Assembly: GCA_023375785.1 (NCBI GenBank)
Contig: SZWC01003575.1
Location: forward strand, 9,384-45,714
Reading direction: 5' to 3'
Source of the DNA: Penium margaritaceum
Taxonomy: Eukaryota > Streptophyta > Zygnematophyceae > Desmidiales > Peniaceae
DNA: 36,331 nt
Both the position numbers and the translations under genes were made by a program. The stretch's first letter is position 1. Each line of letters opens with the position of its first letter. Below, piece by piece: positions 9,982 to 21,900 of this stretch. The notes beneath the pieces were generated by a model. The model had not been told where the DNA came from and searched no databases. It was given only the letters and a program-made list of their open reading frames with translations.

Positions 9982-10900
9982 CCTACTATCAAGGCATCAC
10001 ATCATAACTCCCATAGTTGCGATGGATTTGTGGCAGCGAAGAGGGTCACTATAGACAAAAATTATTGAACTTTGTAAGAAGCGTTCTTCTAGTCAACCGT
10101 CCATTCCCAGTGCACTTCGTTTCGTGTAAAATTCTAGTTGACGAAGTGGAATGCCCTTTTCTAAACAATATGAATTGGTTTGCAAGGCCAAGAAGAGACT
10201 TGATGTTCCCAACATACTCTTAGCTCACCAATTCAATACACCCTGGACCTTTCGTGGGTGACCATAGATAGTGTCCTTGCTAACTATGTGCATATTGTAC
10301 TCGAGCTAATCTCGCACAAACTTACACAACCCATGCTCAATTTGCATAGGACTCTTTCTTTCAAAGAATCACAGGGACTTTGCACAGATATTTTATGTAC
10401 TCTTCTATTCATTTGAAGAAGATTAGGATGTCATCGGGGTAATCCAAGACAAAATGACAAAAGTTCCTTGGTAAACATTTGGTGCATTTCTCATTTAAAG
10501 TTTGCCAAGAGATCGCTAGCCCGAAACTGATGATGTCTCAAGTGCGTCAGAATCGTTGTTTGGGCATATCATCTTCTAAGATGTAGATTTGATGGTAAAC
10601 CTCAGATTTAGAAGAAAAAAAACCACTTCCCATTGGATTTGATCAAAATGATCCTCTGACCTCAATGTTGATTCCTCTTTAAAGCTTGTCCTCGTAGAGG
10701 GAGTCCAGACAAACGTTGTCCGCTAGGTCGATGTAAGAAAAGATAACACTGTACAAGAGTCCAATGTCTAGGGTTATGTGATACATCATACCCCAAGCAT
10801 GATGTGAGCACGTCGATGCTACAAGGCACACGCTGTTGTCGTGACGCCAGAGGGAAAAAAGAAGGTTTTTCACATATGAAGAAAAAGGATGTAAAGAACA
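9982..10900 (-). pseudogene. Ty3/gypsy reverse transcriptase remnant (old element, upstream part)
   Basis: Minus-strand, broken frames. Around 10620-10540 the reading includes EVYHQIYILEDDMPKQRF, matching the reverse transcriptase palm. Near 10440 the active site reads YPDDILIFFK: the two metal-binding Asp are kept and the Leu of the usual YLDD is Pro. Near 10330-10260 come LEYNMHIVSKDTIYGHPRK and VQGVLNW, the segment linking the polymerase to RNase H. Stops and frameshifts are many. The order fits the same element as 725-2020, with the copia insertion between. RNase H itself is not clearly visible. I could not find this element's gag or its right LTR. Confidence 0.78.
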
Positions 10901-11999
10901 TCATGGAGAAGTTTTTTTTAATTGAAATTGATGAACATGTATTCTTTTCCATCACCATGATTTTCTTACATAAAGATGTGGAGGAAACGTGTTGGAAATG
11001 GGAAAAAGAACAGTTGTGCAACAATCTAGTTTCTATAGGCACAAGCAATTGGAACGTATGAAATCACTCTCAATGGTTTGGCTCTACTTGATTAATTCAG
11101 AAATGAGGGGCTTTGATTGATCAACTTTTAGAGAGGTGGATTTGATTTCTGCATTTGTGTAATACACTAACCCGGGCTTGGGTGGTGTAATGGACTGGGA
11201 GTGAACTGGATTTTTTGGTGGGTGAAATTGGTTGGATAATCATGTTTTCCTCTTCCTCCTTACGAGAGATGATATGTTGTCAAAGGAAAACTATAATTCG
11301 AGCCTATCTCATTCCTTCTTCTCTCAAACCTGGAAAAAGTGTTTGAATTTACAAGCTGACCTGAACGGCTGAACGGTTGCCTTGACGCTCGGGGGATTTA
11401 GGCCGTCCATGTCTTGTAGAATTTCGAGTTTTGTTTATCCTTCACTGACAGTTCTCAGACATGTACTTTTATGATGGTTTGATTGAAGGATTTGTTTCTT
11501 CTTGAATCTTCTAAGGTCATGTGCCTGTTCTAACTTTTTTGGGAGTAATGTTTTCAAGTTATGGGTGAGGCTGGATATGGTCAAAAATGCGACTTGGGTC
11601 AAAATTCCCACCTTACGGCTGTTTGGTTGGATTGGAGTGTCCAAGCATCAAATTTCCCGCGTTGAAAGCCATTTTCACATAATTTCATAAGCATGTTTTC
11701 CACGTTTTTGCTGACTGCCAACGTGAAACCGATGTGAATGTACAACATGCAAAAATGGAAGCATGCAACTCGATGGACAACAACCCTTTTTTGACCATTA
11801 TGTTGCATCGGTGCCTGGTTGATTGTGGATTCATCACCATGTCAATTCCCATGTGCAAGGCATGGGCAAAGAGTGGTCATGCACTGCAAAGGGAGCCCAA
11901 CCAAATTCACCCGCCAAGAGCGAGCTGTTGATCGAACTGCCATTCGACCGAGAGCTCACCTCTCTCGGACCCTCATCAGTCGGATCCTCATCCTGCATG
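10901..11999. other. No gene seen
   Basis: Short frames on both strands without family resemblance. The sequence ACGGCTGTTTGGTTGG near 11615-11630 resembles the start of PIF/Harbinger-type terminal inverted repeats, but I found no inverted partner to the right of the transposase. Confidence 0.5.
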
Positions 12000-12329
12000 C
12001 CCAAGCCCTAGTGCGCTCAATGCTTCCATGGCCTCAGCCAAAGCCTCCTCTGGCCAAGGCCATCATCCTTTCCAAGGCCCCCGTCTGGCGGCTTCTGCAC
12101 CTGCCGGCCCCTTGCATTCTCACAGCCAAGGCAGTCTCTTGTTCACTAGCAGCACTTGCGTTTTGTCAGCATCACCTCAATCTGAGAATAAAGGCAAGGC
12201 GGGTGCACGAGGGACACCACGAGCCTTGCAAGGCTATTTGTCCCCTACAGCTGCAGAAAATTGTAGGCACAGGTCCCTCTTCGCTCAAGGAAAGCCAGCA
12301 AAAAGGAGAAGGCAACAGCAGGTGGGGCT

Positions 12330-14014
12330 TTCGTGAAGACTATGTGGGATAGGGCGTGGAGGATAAAAAAGACACCACCCTCCTCATGGACATCTGGACG
12401 GAGCTTCCATATAAGACTATGGCTGCCGCTGGTTGGACTGCCAAGGGAGAACCTTGTCATCCATTTCAACAATAGGCTAAAAGCTACAATAATCGCTTTG
12501 AACTTCCATGAGGCATAGTATGGAATTGAGCAATTACGATACCGTGTCCAGAACTTGAAAAAGAGATACTGGAATCCGTGTGAGAAGCGAAACCTTAGTG
12601 GCGCTGGGTGGAAGGACGACGTGCCATTTTTGGAACAGGGCTGTTGGAGATAATTTAGAATGTTAGACAAGCATGGAAACCCATTATTGAGCGGCCCAAA
12701 CTTCCAATGGTTTGAACGTTGCCATGATGTGTGGCCGCAAGTGCTTGCATCCAGCGGCAAGGCATGCAGCTCCAAGGGTGTTCAGGCTAGGGCCATCTTG
12801 TGGGACAAGCCGCAACGATGGAACCAGGCTGCAAAAATGCAAGTGGCTGTTCGCGGGGCGAGGGAACTGGAAATAGTTTTGGCGGAAGAGATGGCAATAT
12901 TACGAGGGGATACGATTCCGATCGGGGACCTCAATGAAGAGGTAGATGAGGTGGACGAGGACGATGGGCTATGGGAACAGGACTGTAGGGGGCGCCATGC
13001 AAAGGTGCATGGGCGTAGGTATCTTGAGGATCTCTTGGCACCCGAGCTTCTAGGTTGGGTAATGGATGGTTTCAGACCCACGCGGGAGGTGCCTGGACTC
13101 TTACAAGCACCCGATGCAAGAAGAGGAAGAGTTAGAGGGGAGGGGCCGACAGTGAGAGAAGGACCTATTCTTGGAGGGATGGGGATGGAAGGGGCTGCAT
13201 AAGTGAGAGTTGGTGGGCCTGAGGTAGGTGTGGGAGGAGGGGCATGGGAGAGGAAGTTGTTGGTTGGAGGTGTTGGGGCTGGTGGATCTGGTGTGGGTGT
13301 AGGAGGGGCTGGTGTGGGGGCTAAAGGGGCTGTAGTATGGGCTGGAGGGGGTCATTTGGGTGTTGGAGGGTCTAGGATGGGGGGTAGAGGGGCTGGTATA
13401 GGAGCTGGAGGGGCTGGTTTGGGTGTTAGAGGGGCTGGTTTAGGTGCTGGAGGGGCAGGTATGAGTGCTGGAGGGCCTGGCATAGGAGCTGGAGGGGCTA
13501 GTCTGGGTGCTGAAGGGCTTGGTATGGGTGCTTGAGGCGATTGTTTGGGTGTTAGAGGGGCTGGATTGGGGGCTGGAGGGGCTGGTTTTGGGGCTGGAGA
13601 GGCTGTTTTGGGGGCTGGACGGGCTGTCATGCGGGATGGAGGGGCTGTTTTGGGTGCTACAGGGGCTGGTTTTGGTGTGGGAGGGGCTGGTATGGGGGCA
13701 AGAGGGTCTGGTTTGGGTACTGGAGGGGCTGGTATGGGTGTGGGAGGGGCTGGGATGGGGGCTAGAGGGGATAGTTTGGGTGCTGGAGTGGCTGGTTTGG
13801 GTGGTGTAGGGCTGGTTTGGGTGTGAGAGGGGTTGGAGTTGGTGCATGTGTGGGTGGGTTCAACCCACACATGCGTGAAGTGTTAGAGGAGGACATTAAG
13901 GAGGCCGTAGGTCGTGCCCGCTCAGGCTTAAGTGCCGGCCACACCCTAGCCCACGCAACACGTAAGCTAGACACGACTTTGGAGCGTTTTCATGGCACTA
14001 ACTGCACACAATAG
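12330..14014 (+). pseudogene. Myb/SANT-like DNA-binding protein of PIF/Harbinger, with Gly-rich heptad repeat
   Basis: The N-terminal block includes KKDTTLLMDIWTELPY (about 12365-12412), the tryptophan-bearing start of a Myb/SANT-like domain (Myb_DNA-bind_3 type). It continues with NNRFELP, GIEQLRYRVQNLKKRYW and GAGWKDDVPFLEQGCW near 12470-12650, then FQWFERCHDVWP near 12700. Upstream, a basic KPAKRRRQQQ (near 12290) lies in another frame. An acidic stretch (EEVDEVDEDDG, near 12940) and a 21-bp repeat follow (13203-13850). A helical C-terminus reads MREVLEEDIKEAVGRAR near 13870. In-frame stops lie at 13200 and 13533. One 20-bp unit near 13796-13815 lacks a base and explains the frameshift into the C-terminus. 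In active elements this protein binds the transposon ends and helps the transposase. Confidence 0.75.
13203..13850 (+). repeat. 21-bp minisatellite encoding Gly/Ala-rich heptads
   Basis: About 30 degenerate units with consensus near GGTTTGGGTGCTGGAGGGGC(T), for example at 13433, 13454 and 13475. Each unit is 7 codons and reads like GLGAGGA on the plus strand. The minus strand is open for 172 codons (13352-13870) as a Pro/Ala heptad repeat (PAPPTPI, PAPPVPK). That long frame is a by-product of the 21-bp period, not evidence of a gene. The plus strand is very G-rich, with repeated GGGG runs. Confidence 0.93.
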
Positions 14015-14833
14015 ATGGAAAAGGTGCGTAACATCATCATGCACCGTCTTAATGTTCCACAAAAAAAAAATCATAGAATGTGTAACTTATCAGCAGATAC
14101 CTCGCAGTGCGGAGTGGTTTTGCCTTGCCTTTAGGAACACCCAAGAGAAATGGGTCGATTAGATTAAGTGTTGTTGCATTGCCATTTTCATAGTTTCCCA
14201 TACCGCACTGCTGTACAATGTTTTCATACTTGTACTAATACGTGTCGTCATGTTGTGTAGGTGTACAGGCACCCAAACAATGATGGTTATTCATCTCCAC
14301 ACTAAAGGATTGTTGTTTCCCTTCCTTTGCAATTTCCTGTTGTGTTCTGTTCTCATGCATGTTCGAGACTGGACATTGTGTGCATCATGTAGGGCAACTA
14401 GGCTACATTTTGAAAATAGTAGGGCATACAATAAGGGGTACACCATTGGTAGGCGCTATCCCTTGACCGTTGTGTACGTTTCGTAGCACTGATATTGTTT
14501 CCAAAAGCTGAAGTGTCCTTATTGCTTTATGTGTCCATCTATGACTGCCTCCTTTCTTATGAGGTTTCCAAGGACAAGGAGTGGACAAGATTGTGAATAG
14601 GAATGAGAAAACTGTCAATGATGCTTTTAGAAATGAAAGTACTGACCATGAAGGGGATGTTACATGTCATGCATATGCTTTGAACACCTAGATATTTTCT
14701 CTATTTGTCACATACTCTAAAAACATCTCACGAGCAAGACCGTCATGAAGTGCATGTGCCTCTGCATCATCCACCTCCTTGTCTTATGCTAGGATCCAAA
14801 CTCTGGATACTTTCATGTGCAGTCATAAATCCT
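14015..14833. other. Spacer between the two Harbinger genes
   Basis: No domain recognised. Short frames only (for example 14250-14486 plus, 14403-14618 minus). As the shared 3' space between convergent genes it would hold their ends. Confidence 0.45.
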
Positions 14834-15720
14834 CTAGGTACCAGCCAATATGAAAACATTGCGCAGCATGCAAGAGACTATGATAATGTCCACTTGGGCA
14901 TTAAGAGAAGATCCCTCCACATCAGCTAGAATCGCGAACTTGAGCTTCACCTGGCCAACAACGCGTTCCACCGTCATGCGGAGGGACGAATGTTGCATGT
15001 TGAACAGCTCTGTAGGAGATTCAGGAACATTGGCTTCACTGTTAGTGGGGTCCTCACTCAGATGAAAGTGTACCCCTTGATATGCTGTAAGTAGATCCAA
15101 TGAAAGGGGGAATCCTACATCTAGGATGGAGTACTTTCCAGGTGGCACCTGGAAACCCTCTGTGCATTCATGTTTGCATACGTGGGCATCATGTGCACTA
15201 CCTTCCTAGCGTGCATGTACCCATGCAATTGTCTCATCAAGTTTTACTATACTGAAGACGTTCTGCATCTTCTGGCCGTTCCCATTCTAGTACGACCCTT
15301 GTTGCTCCATGGGTACCCATGTAGGAATGTGCGTACTTTCTACATCATGTACACAATCCTTTATCCATAGCATGAATTTTGTAATGCATGCAATCTTTGC
15401 AAGGATGTCATTTCCACCTGGGAGCCAGATCACTGTTGGTACAATTTCCAACACATGCCTGATCGCCAGAAGTGTTTGCCGATCGTTTCCTTCGAGTGCT
15501 GGAAGGTCTCTATGAGGCGATGTTTTCCTTTCACTCCCAACATCTAGCAAAGGAATAATGCCACTGATTCCTCCATGGATACATGTTGTGTGGGCAGTTA
15601 TCGCAACCTCCAAGACGTGGACCAACTTGTCAAATCGCCACGGATCCAATCCTGCTACCGTACTAGCACGTAAACTGATTTTGTAATATATGTGAATCAC
15701 GTGTTTTGTGTTTGTGTTGA
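14834..15720 (-). pseudogene. PIF/Harbinger DDE transposase remnant
   Basis: RNase-H-fold transposase (DDE_Tnp_4 type) that would cut and join the transposon ends. Reading from about 15530 downward: FQHSKETIGKHF in one frame, then after a frameshift IKDCVHDVESTHIPTWVP near 15350. The first catalytic Asp position (in the xIDGTH-type motif) is Glu here. Next come EGSAHDAHV near 15200 with the second Asp kept, PPGKYSILDVGFPLS near 15140, LLTAYQGVHFHLSE, then ELFNMQHSSLRMTVERVVGQ near 14985 with the Glu kept. It ends with VDIIIVSCMLRN near 14870. Two main open blocks (15287-15700, 14834-15148) are separated by stops at about 15286 and near 15220. Family assignment is firm; the gene is not intact. 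Confidence 0.88.
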
Positions 15721-15859
15721 ATTAGTATGCTGGAATATGTATTTGTGTCAAATTCAACTTTTTGCCCATTTTATGTATCGCACGAATATTGTCTGTGAGC
15801 GGTTTGAGCTCCGGCAACGGTCTTAGAGTTCGCGCATGTCGATATGAGGCTCCGCTTGA

Positions 15860-15885
15860 GATTTTGAACTCCAGAGTTCAAAATC
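15860..15885. repeat. 26-bp perfect palindrome with 2-nt centre
   Basis: Arms GATTTTGAACTC and GAGTTCAAAATC flank CA; all 12 pairs are Watson-Crick. Confidence 0.95.
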
Positions 15886-16193
15886 GCGCTCTGGATGTCG
15901 TTTCAGGCACCTGAGCCCAGACCATGAGTTCCTATTTTGTGTTTTTGACAAATAAAAACCCAGGATTTTGTATTTGTGTCGAACATCCAATGCCTGTGCA
16001 TCATTTATCAAAAACCTGAAATTCAGACGCCTGATCAATTCACGTCGTAGTACGGTATGTCTTACAAGCACATTGCGTTGGCCTCATGCAATAGCAGCTC
16101 AGCAACAAATGCACTGCCCATGAGAGGCCGGGTGAGGTAATTGCATTTAAAGAAAGGGATGGCTGCATGAATGCGGATGACTGAGGAAACCCA

Positions 16194-16223
16194 ATTCCTA
16201 CATGCGTGCATGCATGTAGGAAT
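16194..16223. repeat. Inverted repeat, 11-bp arms
   Basis: ATTCCTACATG and CATGTAGGAAT separated by 8 nt (CGTGCATG). Confidence 0.95.
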
Positions 16224-16487
16224 CATCCACAAAATTTTATTGTGTATGCCCTATCCGCTGTTTGGAAGAATGAAAGTACCTCAACCGGCATTCGGAAGAG
16301 TAAGAATCCCCTACCCGGCGTCTCAAAGTTAAGATCCCCCTACTTAGGAATAGCGAGAAAAGAAAGCATGACGATGCTGCATGCGATCCACCGTCGACAT
16401 GCTGACATCAACGTCTTTTCTTTTAACATTCACAAACCCCTTTTTTTAGTGGTTTATGAATCTTGGGAGGGGGGTTTGCTCATGGTT

Positions 16488-16516
16488 TGCATGGGGGGTC
16501 CGAGACTCCCCATGCA
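16488..16516. repeat. 13-bp hairpin with CGA triloop
   Basis: TGCATGGGG pairs with CCCCATGCA, continued by one G-T pair and GTC/GAC, closing a 3-nt CGA loop. Confidence 0.85.
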
Positions 16517-16520
16517 TTGA

Positions 16521-19500
16521 AAGGTAACCTGCTGGGCCCTACAACAGCGGGGCCTAGTAGGAGTTTGCGTAATGCGAAAACCCCAAAACCCCTAATTCAG
16601 TCTGAGAAAGTTGTGCATGTGAAAAATGGGGGTTTGCGTGTTAGAAGGTTTGAACTAAGCGTTCTTTCTTGATCCAAAGAACAAGAGTTTTTGCTCAATC
16701 GCGACCAAGCGATGAATTATTCTTCTCGACACATAACCCCCATGGTTTGATGTATGGTTTCGTGTTTTGCGAAGGCTCCGCACATACAAGAACAACAAGA
16801 CGTTAAATCAAAACAGGGGGTTTGCGTGTAAAAAAACAGGAAAACATTGATGCGATGCATATGTGGATTGCAAAGAAGAAAAGAAAGGTACAATAATACA
16901 TGAAAGGTAAAATATTGCTATTTTGACATGCATCATATGAAAAGAATAAGAAGAGGAAAAAATCAAGGAATGAGGATGGCATGAGAGATAATGGTACACA
17001 AAAAAATCACATAGAAATACATCGCGAAGGGATAGAATCATGCGAGGTTTCTAGTTGAACCCTTCCTTTGATGTTGAGTCGTGTCCGCCTTTTATCGCTT
17101 CTCCACGCGTTATGATAGATCCCAGTGTAGTGGAGAGGCCTATAGTCGGGGTACCGTAGTAAAAGATGCTTGTAGATTCAATTAGTTTTTACCAATAAAC
17201 CAATCACTATATGATATAAAACGGTTTTGTAAACGTACCTTACAAGAAAATACATGCGATGAGTATAGTCACAATGTGGTTACAGAGTGGCTATTTGAAA
17301 TGACTGAAAAATTCATCGCTCGAACTGAGAATCAACAAACCATACCTATGTCCTTGGCACATCTAATTGTTTGTATCATCCAATTCATGCAGTAGCTATT
17401 TTCGGATCGGCTCGGCAAAAATAATTTCTCAAATCCATAGTTGGTTGGAAGGACTCTATTGCTAGGAAAACCACATACTGCTCTTCAATACCATTGTTTT
17501 ATATGGCCGATAGATTGCCATATCTGCCTAGTGACAACTATGATAGCGGGTGTTGACATTGATGCCTTCGGACAATGGTAGAAAGTGGGCATAAGATCCT
17601 GTGCTATAAATCTTTGTTTTATGTGCTATCAAAACGAGCTCGTGCCATTGTCGTGATAATTCTAGCCCAGTCGACATCACCTTGCTATGCAGGCCAAAGA
17701 AATCGAATATATTTGCCCATGGTTGATACAAATTCCATTTCATCCATGCCATTTTACAACACAAACATATTCATAGACAATATTGGGCCATGGGAAACGA
17801 GCCAAGCTATATGAATTGTAAACTCTTAAGATTGGTTTTGATATCATTTTCTCATCTTGAAACCGTTGCATGACTATTTGATGTTTGCATGCATGTAATG
17901 CATACATTGATTATAAGAAACTTGGAGAGGAATGATAAAAATACATAGGATGGATGCAAAAACAATAGTATATTTTGAATTTCCATGTTGAGAAATCTAA
18001 ATGCCACATACCATAATGTTGTGGTTGTATTCTGTTGAGATCTGTTTCTTGATTTATCTCTTTTTTGTACAGGATACAATGACAATTGTTCCATTGATTC
18101 TTTAGTCCATATTCTATGATGATTTGTTTTATTGCATTGGTATGTAAAAAAACCTATGTGCGTTTTGTTTTTCGTTAGGAGAGTTTCCATGCATCCACAA
18201 AATTCTTGATTAAGTTAGGGCGTCCTTGTTTTGTACAAAATCAAATCAATCTCCAAACGCGCAATTGCTACAAGAGTGTATCCGCTAGTCACGAGAGATA
18301 CATAGGTCATGCAAAACCAACTGCAATGCTTGCGTCGAATGACATGACGCGTTGAAATATTGACAGTTTTGATTTGAAAACAATCACAAAGCCCTCGATC
18401 AAGTTGTTTGAGACTCTTTGCAAGAGGGCTTACCCTTGTTTAACATTTGGGATGCGCATATTTGCATGCTTCAAGTGGGAACTTGCGTTAAAATAAAACC
18501 ACTAAACCTTGGATGTAGTTCAATGTACGACTATGAATCGGTTTGTATAGACAAACGTGGGCTTGAATTTCTGGAAAAAAAATGAAAGATTGTATTTCTT
18601 TGCTGTTATCAAGAATTTAGGCCTCTTTTTGCACATGCGACCAACTGTTTGGGAATGTAGGGTTTTATGTTTCTTTGTGGACTCTGTACATGGAAGCATA
18701 AAAAAATGCAATTTGTTGAATTAGGGTTTGTCTAAAAGAGAATGGGCTTGTTGCTCCAAACTGATTTTTGTGACAATGGGGGTGACACAATACCGCTATC
18801 AATTGGCTTGATTTTCATCTCATGTCACCTATCACACAGGACCATCAAGGTGGATGTGGATTAAACTATGGGGTCAGTTGCTTTGTTAGCTACCAGTTTT
18901 GGATTTCATTGACTGAAGTGATTCGACGCGGAACTTCAACGCGGACCCTAGTTGTCCGGTCGCCAAATGTATTTTCAATCGGTAGCCTTGACCCCCTAGT
19001 GTTAGTTCATTTTCCTTTGTCAAAGACGATGTACAAATCTCAGATTTATTCCTTAACCAATGAATGAGATTTTTCTTAACCTAAGCATGCTTTTGATGCA
19101 ATCATAGGTCTACAGTATACTACAAAATGTATGTTGTATACAAAAAATCCTAAGCCGAATCCATGTTTGCTTAATACACATGTTTGATTAGTAAAACCTA
19201 TAGGTTAGGGCAATTTTTTCATTCACCGTAACTGAGGAAAAACAATGAAAGGGAGGGAAAACATCATACAAAATTCATTCCATCAACCTATTGATCGTTT
19301 GAAATGTGTTCCTTATGTAATGAAGTCGCTTGATTTTGTTTGAAGTTGTGCTTAAAAGATATGACTATTTACGACAAATAATTCTAGGAATAGATATCCG
19401 TACAGAAAAGAAAGGAGTTCACACTCAACCAGATCAAGCATGCCTTTACCAATGAAAACAATAAATGTCAACAACTTCATAGAAAATAATGTAGCCTTAC

Positions 19501-20129
19501 ATCGTTGAAATCCTGTAACTACCATGGCAAATACCGTATCCAAAATGAAGGTTGTAATAGCTTGCTTTCATTTTGGTGGATAAGGAAAAGGAAAATGATA
19601 TTGGATTCTTCAACTTGTTTGTTTTTGAGGCTGAAATTCAAACATGCTGCATTCATGCAAGGAAAAGATGGAGATTATGGTAAGATTGGGTTAAAACACT
19701 TATTTCAAAGCATTTTTTTTGGAAGTGAAGTAGTTTATAATTCTTCTTTACAAGAAATGTAGTTTCATTTTCCATTAGATTCCCTTTTTCATCGCCCTTC
19801 ATTAACAAAGGATTCAAAAATTCTATCAGAGTTTCGAGTAATGTATTCTCATTGAATAAAGCATGTAAGAGAGATGATTTTCTTCATGATAGCTTTTTAA
19901 AAGCTTATTGTCTTTAAAATGAAGGTTAGTGTTATTCATCATTGGTGAGGAATGGCTTGCATTTCATGTTTATATAGATTTTACTTCATACTTCAGATTT
20001 GTGTTTCCACAAAGACTGTTTTAATTCCTTCTTGAATTATTTGAGGTTTTCGAAGGGATTTTGTAGTGGGAAAACAACTCGAGATCGCTCCTCACAAAGA
20101 TTGTAAACAATTCAACATTTCCATATTGC
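16521..20129. other. AT-rich intergenic DNA, nothing recognised
   Basis: Only short frames in all six readings, none with a family resemblance. No tRNA, rRNA or repeat structure noticed apart from short A/T runs. Confidence 0.6.
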
Positions 20130-20569
20130 AGTGTACGAGCCATTTTTAGGATTAAAAATGGCACTGAATTATACTTATCTGGTTTTGGGGTCTCGAGATC
20201 CGTGACTTGAGAAGTCAAAGCCCGGAAAAACATAATGGGCTAGAGTCTAGTTTGACTATCGCTTGGAAACATCTTTTGGCCGGATTCTAGGTGACAGGAG
20301 TGCCGCGATGGAAAGTTCATCGCGTCACTCCTCCTCCACTCTTAGATTGGCGCTAGGGTCTTGTTCCAGTGTGGCAATGCCACGTGAAATGATTAGGCTT
20401 AGGATTATTGATTTACGTCTATGCCCTATGACAACCTCGTCCATTTGTGGCACGGTTCGTCTCAGCCAAAATGGCTGAGGCGACCATTTGCTACTCCTCC
20501 TTGGACTAAACTTTCGGAGGGCCTACGCTTTTGGGTTCAAAAGTTAGTCGCAAATTGGACTACATCCGT
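20130..20569 (+). repeat. Dispersed 440-bp repeat, copy A
   Basis: Matches 28051-28490 along its whole length (roughly nine tenths identical by eye, same orientation). It starts GTGTACGAGCCA and ends near AAGTTAGTCGCAAA. It contains small inverted repeats: GCCATTTTTA/TAAAAATGGC at about 20141-20164, GCGATG/CATCGC near 20305, and CTCAGCCA/TGGCTGAG at 20461-20479. A frame reading VHLWHGSSQ and KWLR, PFATPPW is shared by the copies, but copy B has a stop in it. The family is not recognised; it could be an LTR fragment or an internal piece of a retroelement. Confidence 0.85.
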
Positions 20570-20949
20570 TAGAGTGACACCAGAGCCAAAGCTTCCGCTG
20601 AAGAAATCTGTCTAGTTAAAATGACCTAAGTCTCGTCCGTCTGATCGATCGACAAGGGATAGAGGCTGTCGATTTCATTTCTTGAGCGAGATCACAAGAT
20701 CAGTCGCACACGCGCAGCCTCGTCGTGCGATGAGCCAGTAGCTGTTGCTCCAAGCACATTGCTCACCCGCTCACCCGCTGGAACAAAAATAAAAGAAACA
20801 AGAAACCGAACGGCCGATGGCCCAGAGCAAACGCCGCCTGAGAGGCGGCTAAGCCCTCTTCCTTGGTCACCCTTTGCCGACGGTCCGAGAGCCCGATGTT
20901 ACCGGTCTCGCTTCACAACAAGGAAGGCAAGAGAGGGGGAGTGGGACCC
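20570..20949. other. No gene seen
   Basis: GC content rises from here towards the polypyrimidine/polypurine array. No domain recognised. Confidence 0.45.

Positions 20950-21900
<951 letters not shown>

Larger units (their letters stand above)
12000..15720. mobile_element. PIF/Harbinger DNA transposon remnant (two-gene type)
   Basis: Two genes face each other: a plus-strand Myb/SANT-like protein (about 12330-14014) and a minus-strand DDE transposase (14834-15720). PIF/Harbinger elements of plants encode exactly this pair, so one element is the simplest explanation. Edges are approximate: I could not identify terminal inverted repeats or the 3-bp duplications. Both genes carry stops and frameshifts, so the element is inactive. 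Confidence 0.75.
15721..16520. other. Non-coding, three strong inverted repeats
   Basis: No gene recognised. Contains the palindromes listed separately at 15860-15885, 16194-16223 and 16488-16516. Confidence 0.5.

Noticed and set aside
10501..10560. Hammerhead ribozyme (CTGATGA near 10527)
   Set aside because: No GAAA box or enclosing stems in the right places; the sequence is explained as antisense of a gypsy polymerase remnant.
13352..13870. Genuine Pro/Ala-rich protein gene on the minus strand
   Set aside because: The frame is open only because the DNA has a 21-bp period; the plus-strand Harbinger gene explains the region better.
16560..16600. Telomere-like repeat (AACCCCTAA)
   Set aside because: Only one or two imperfect units.
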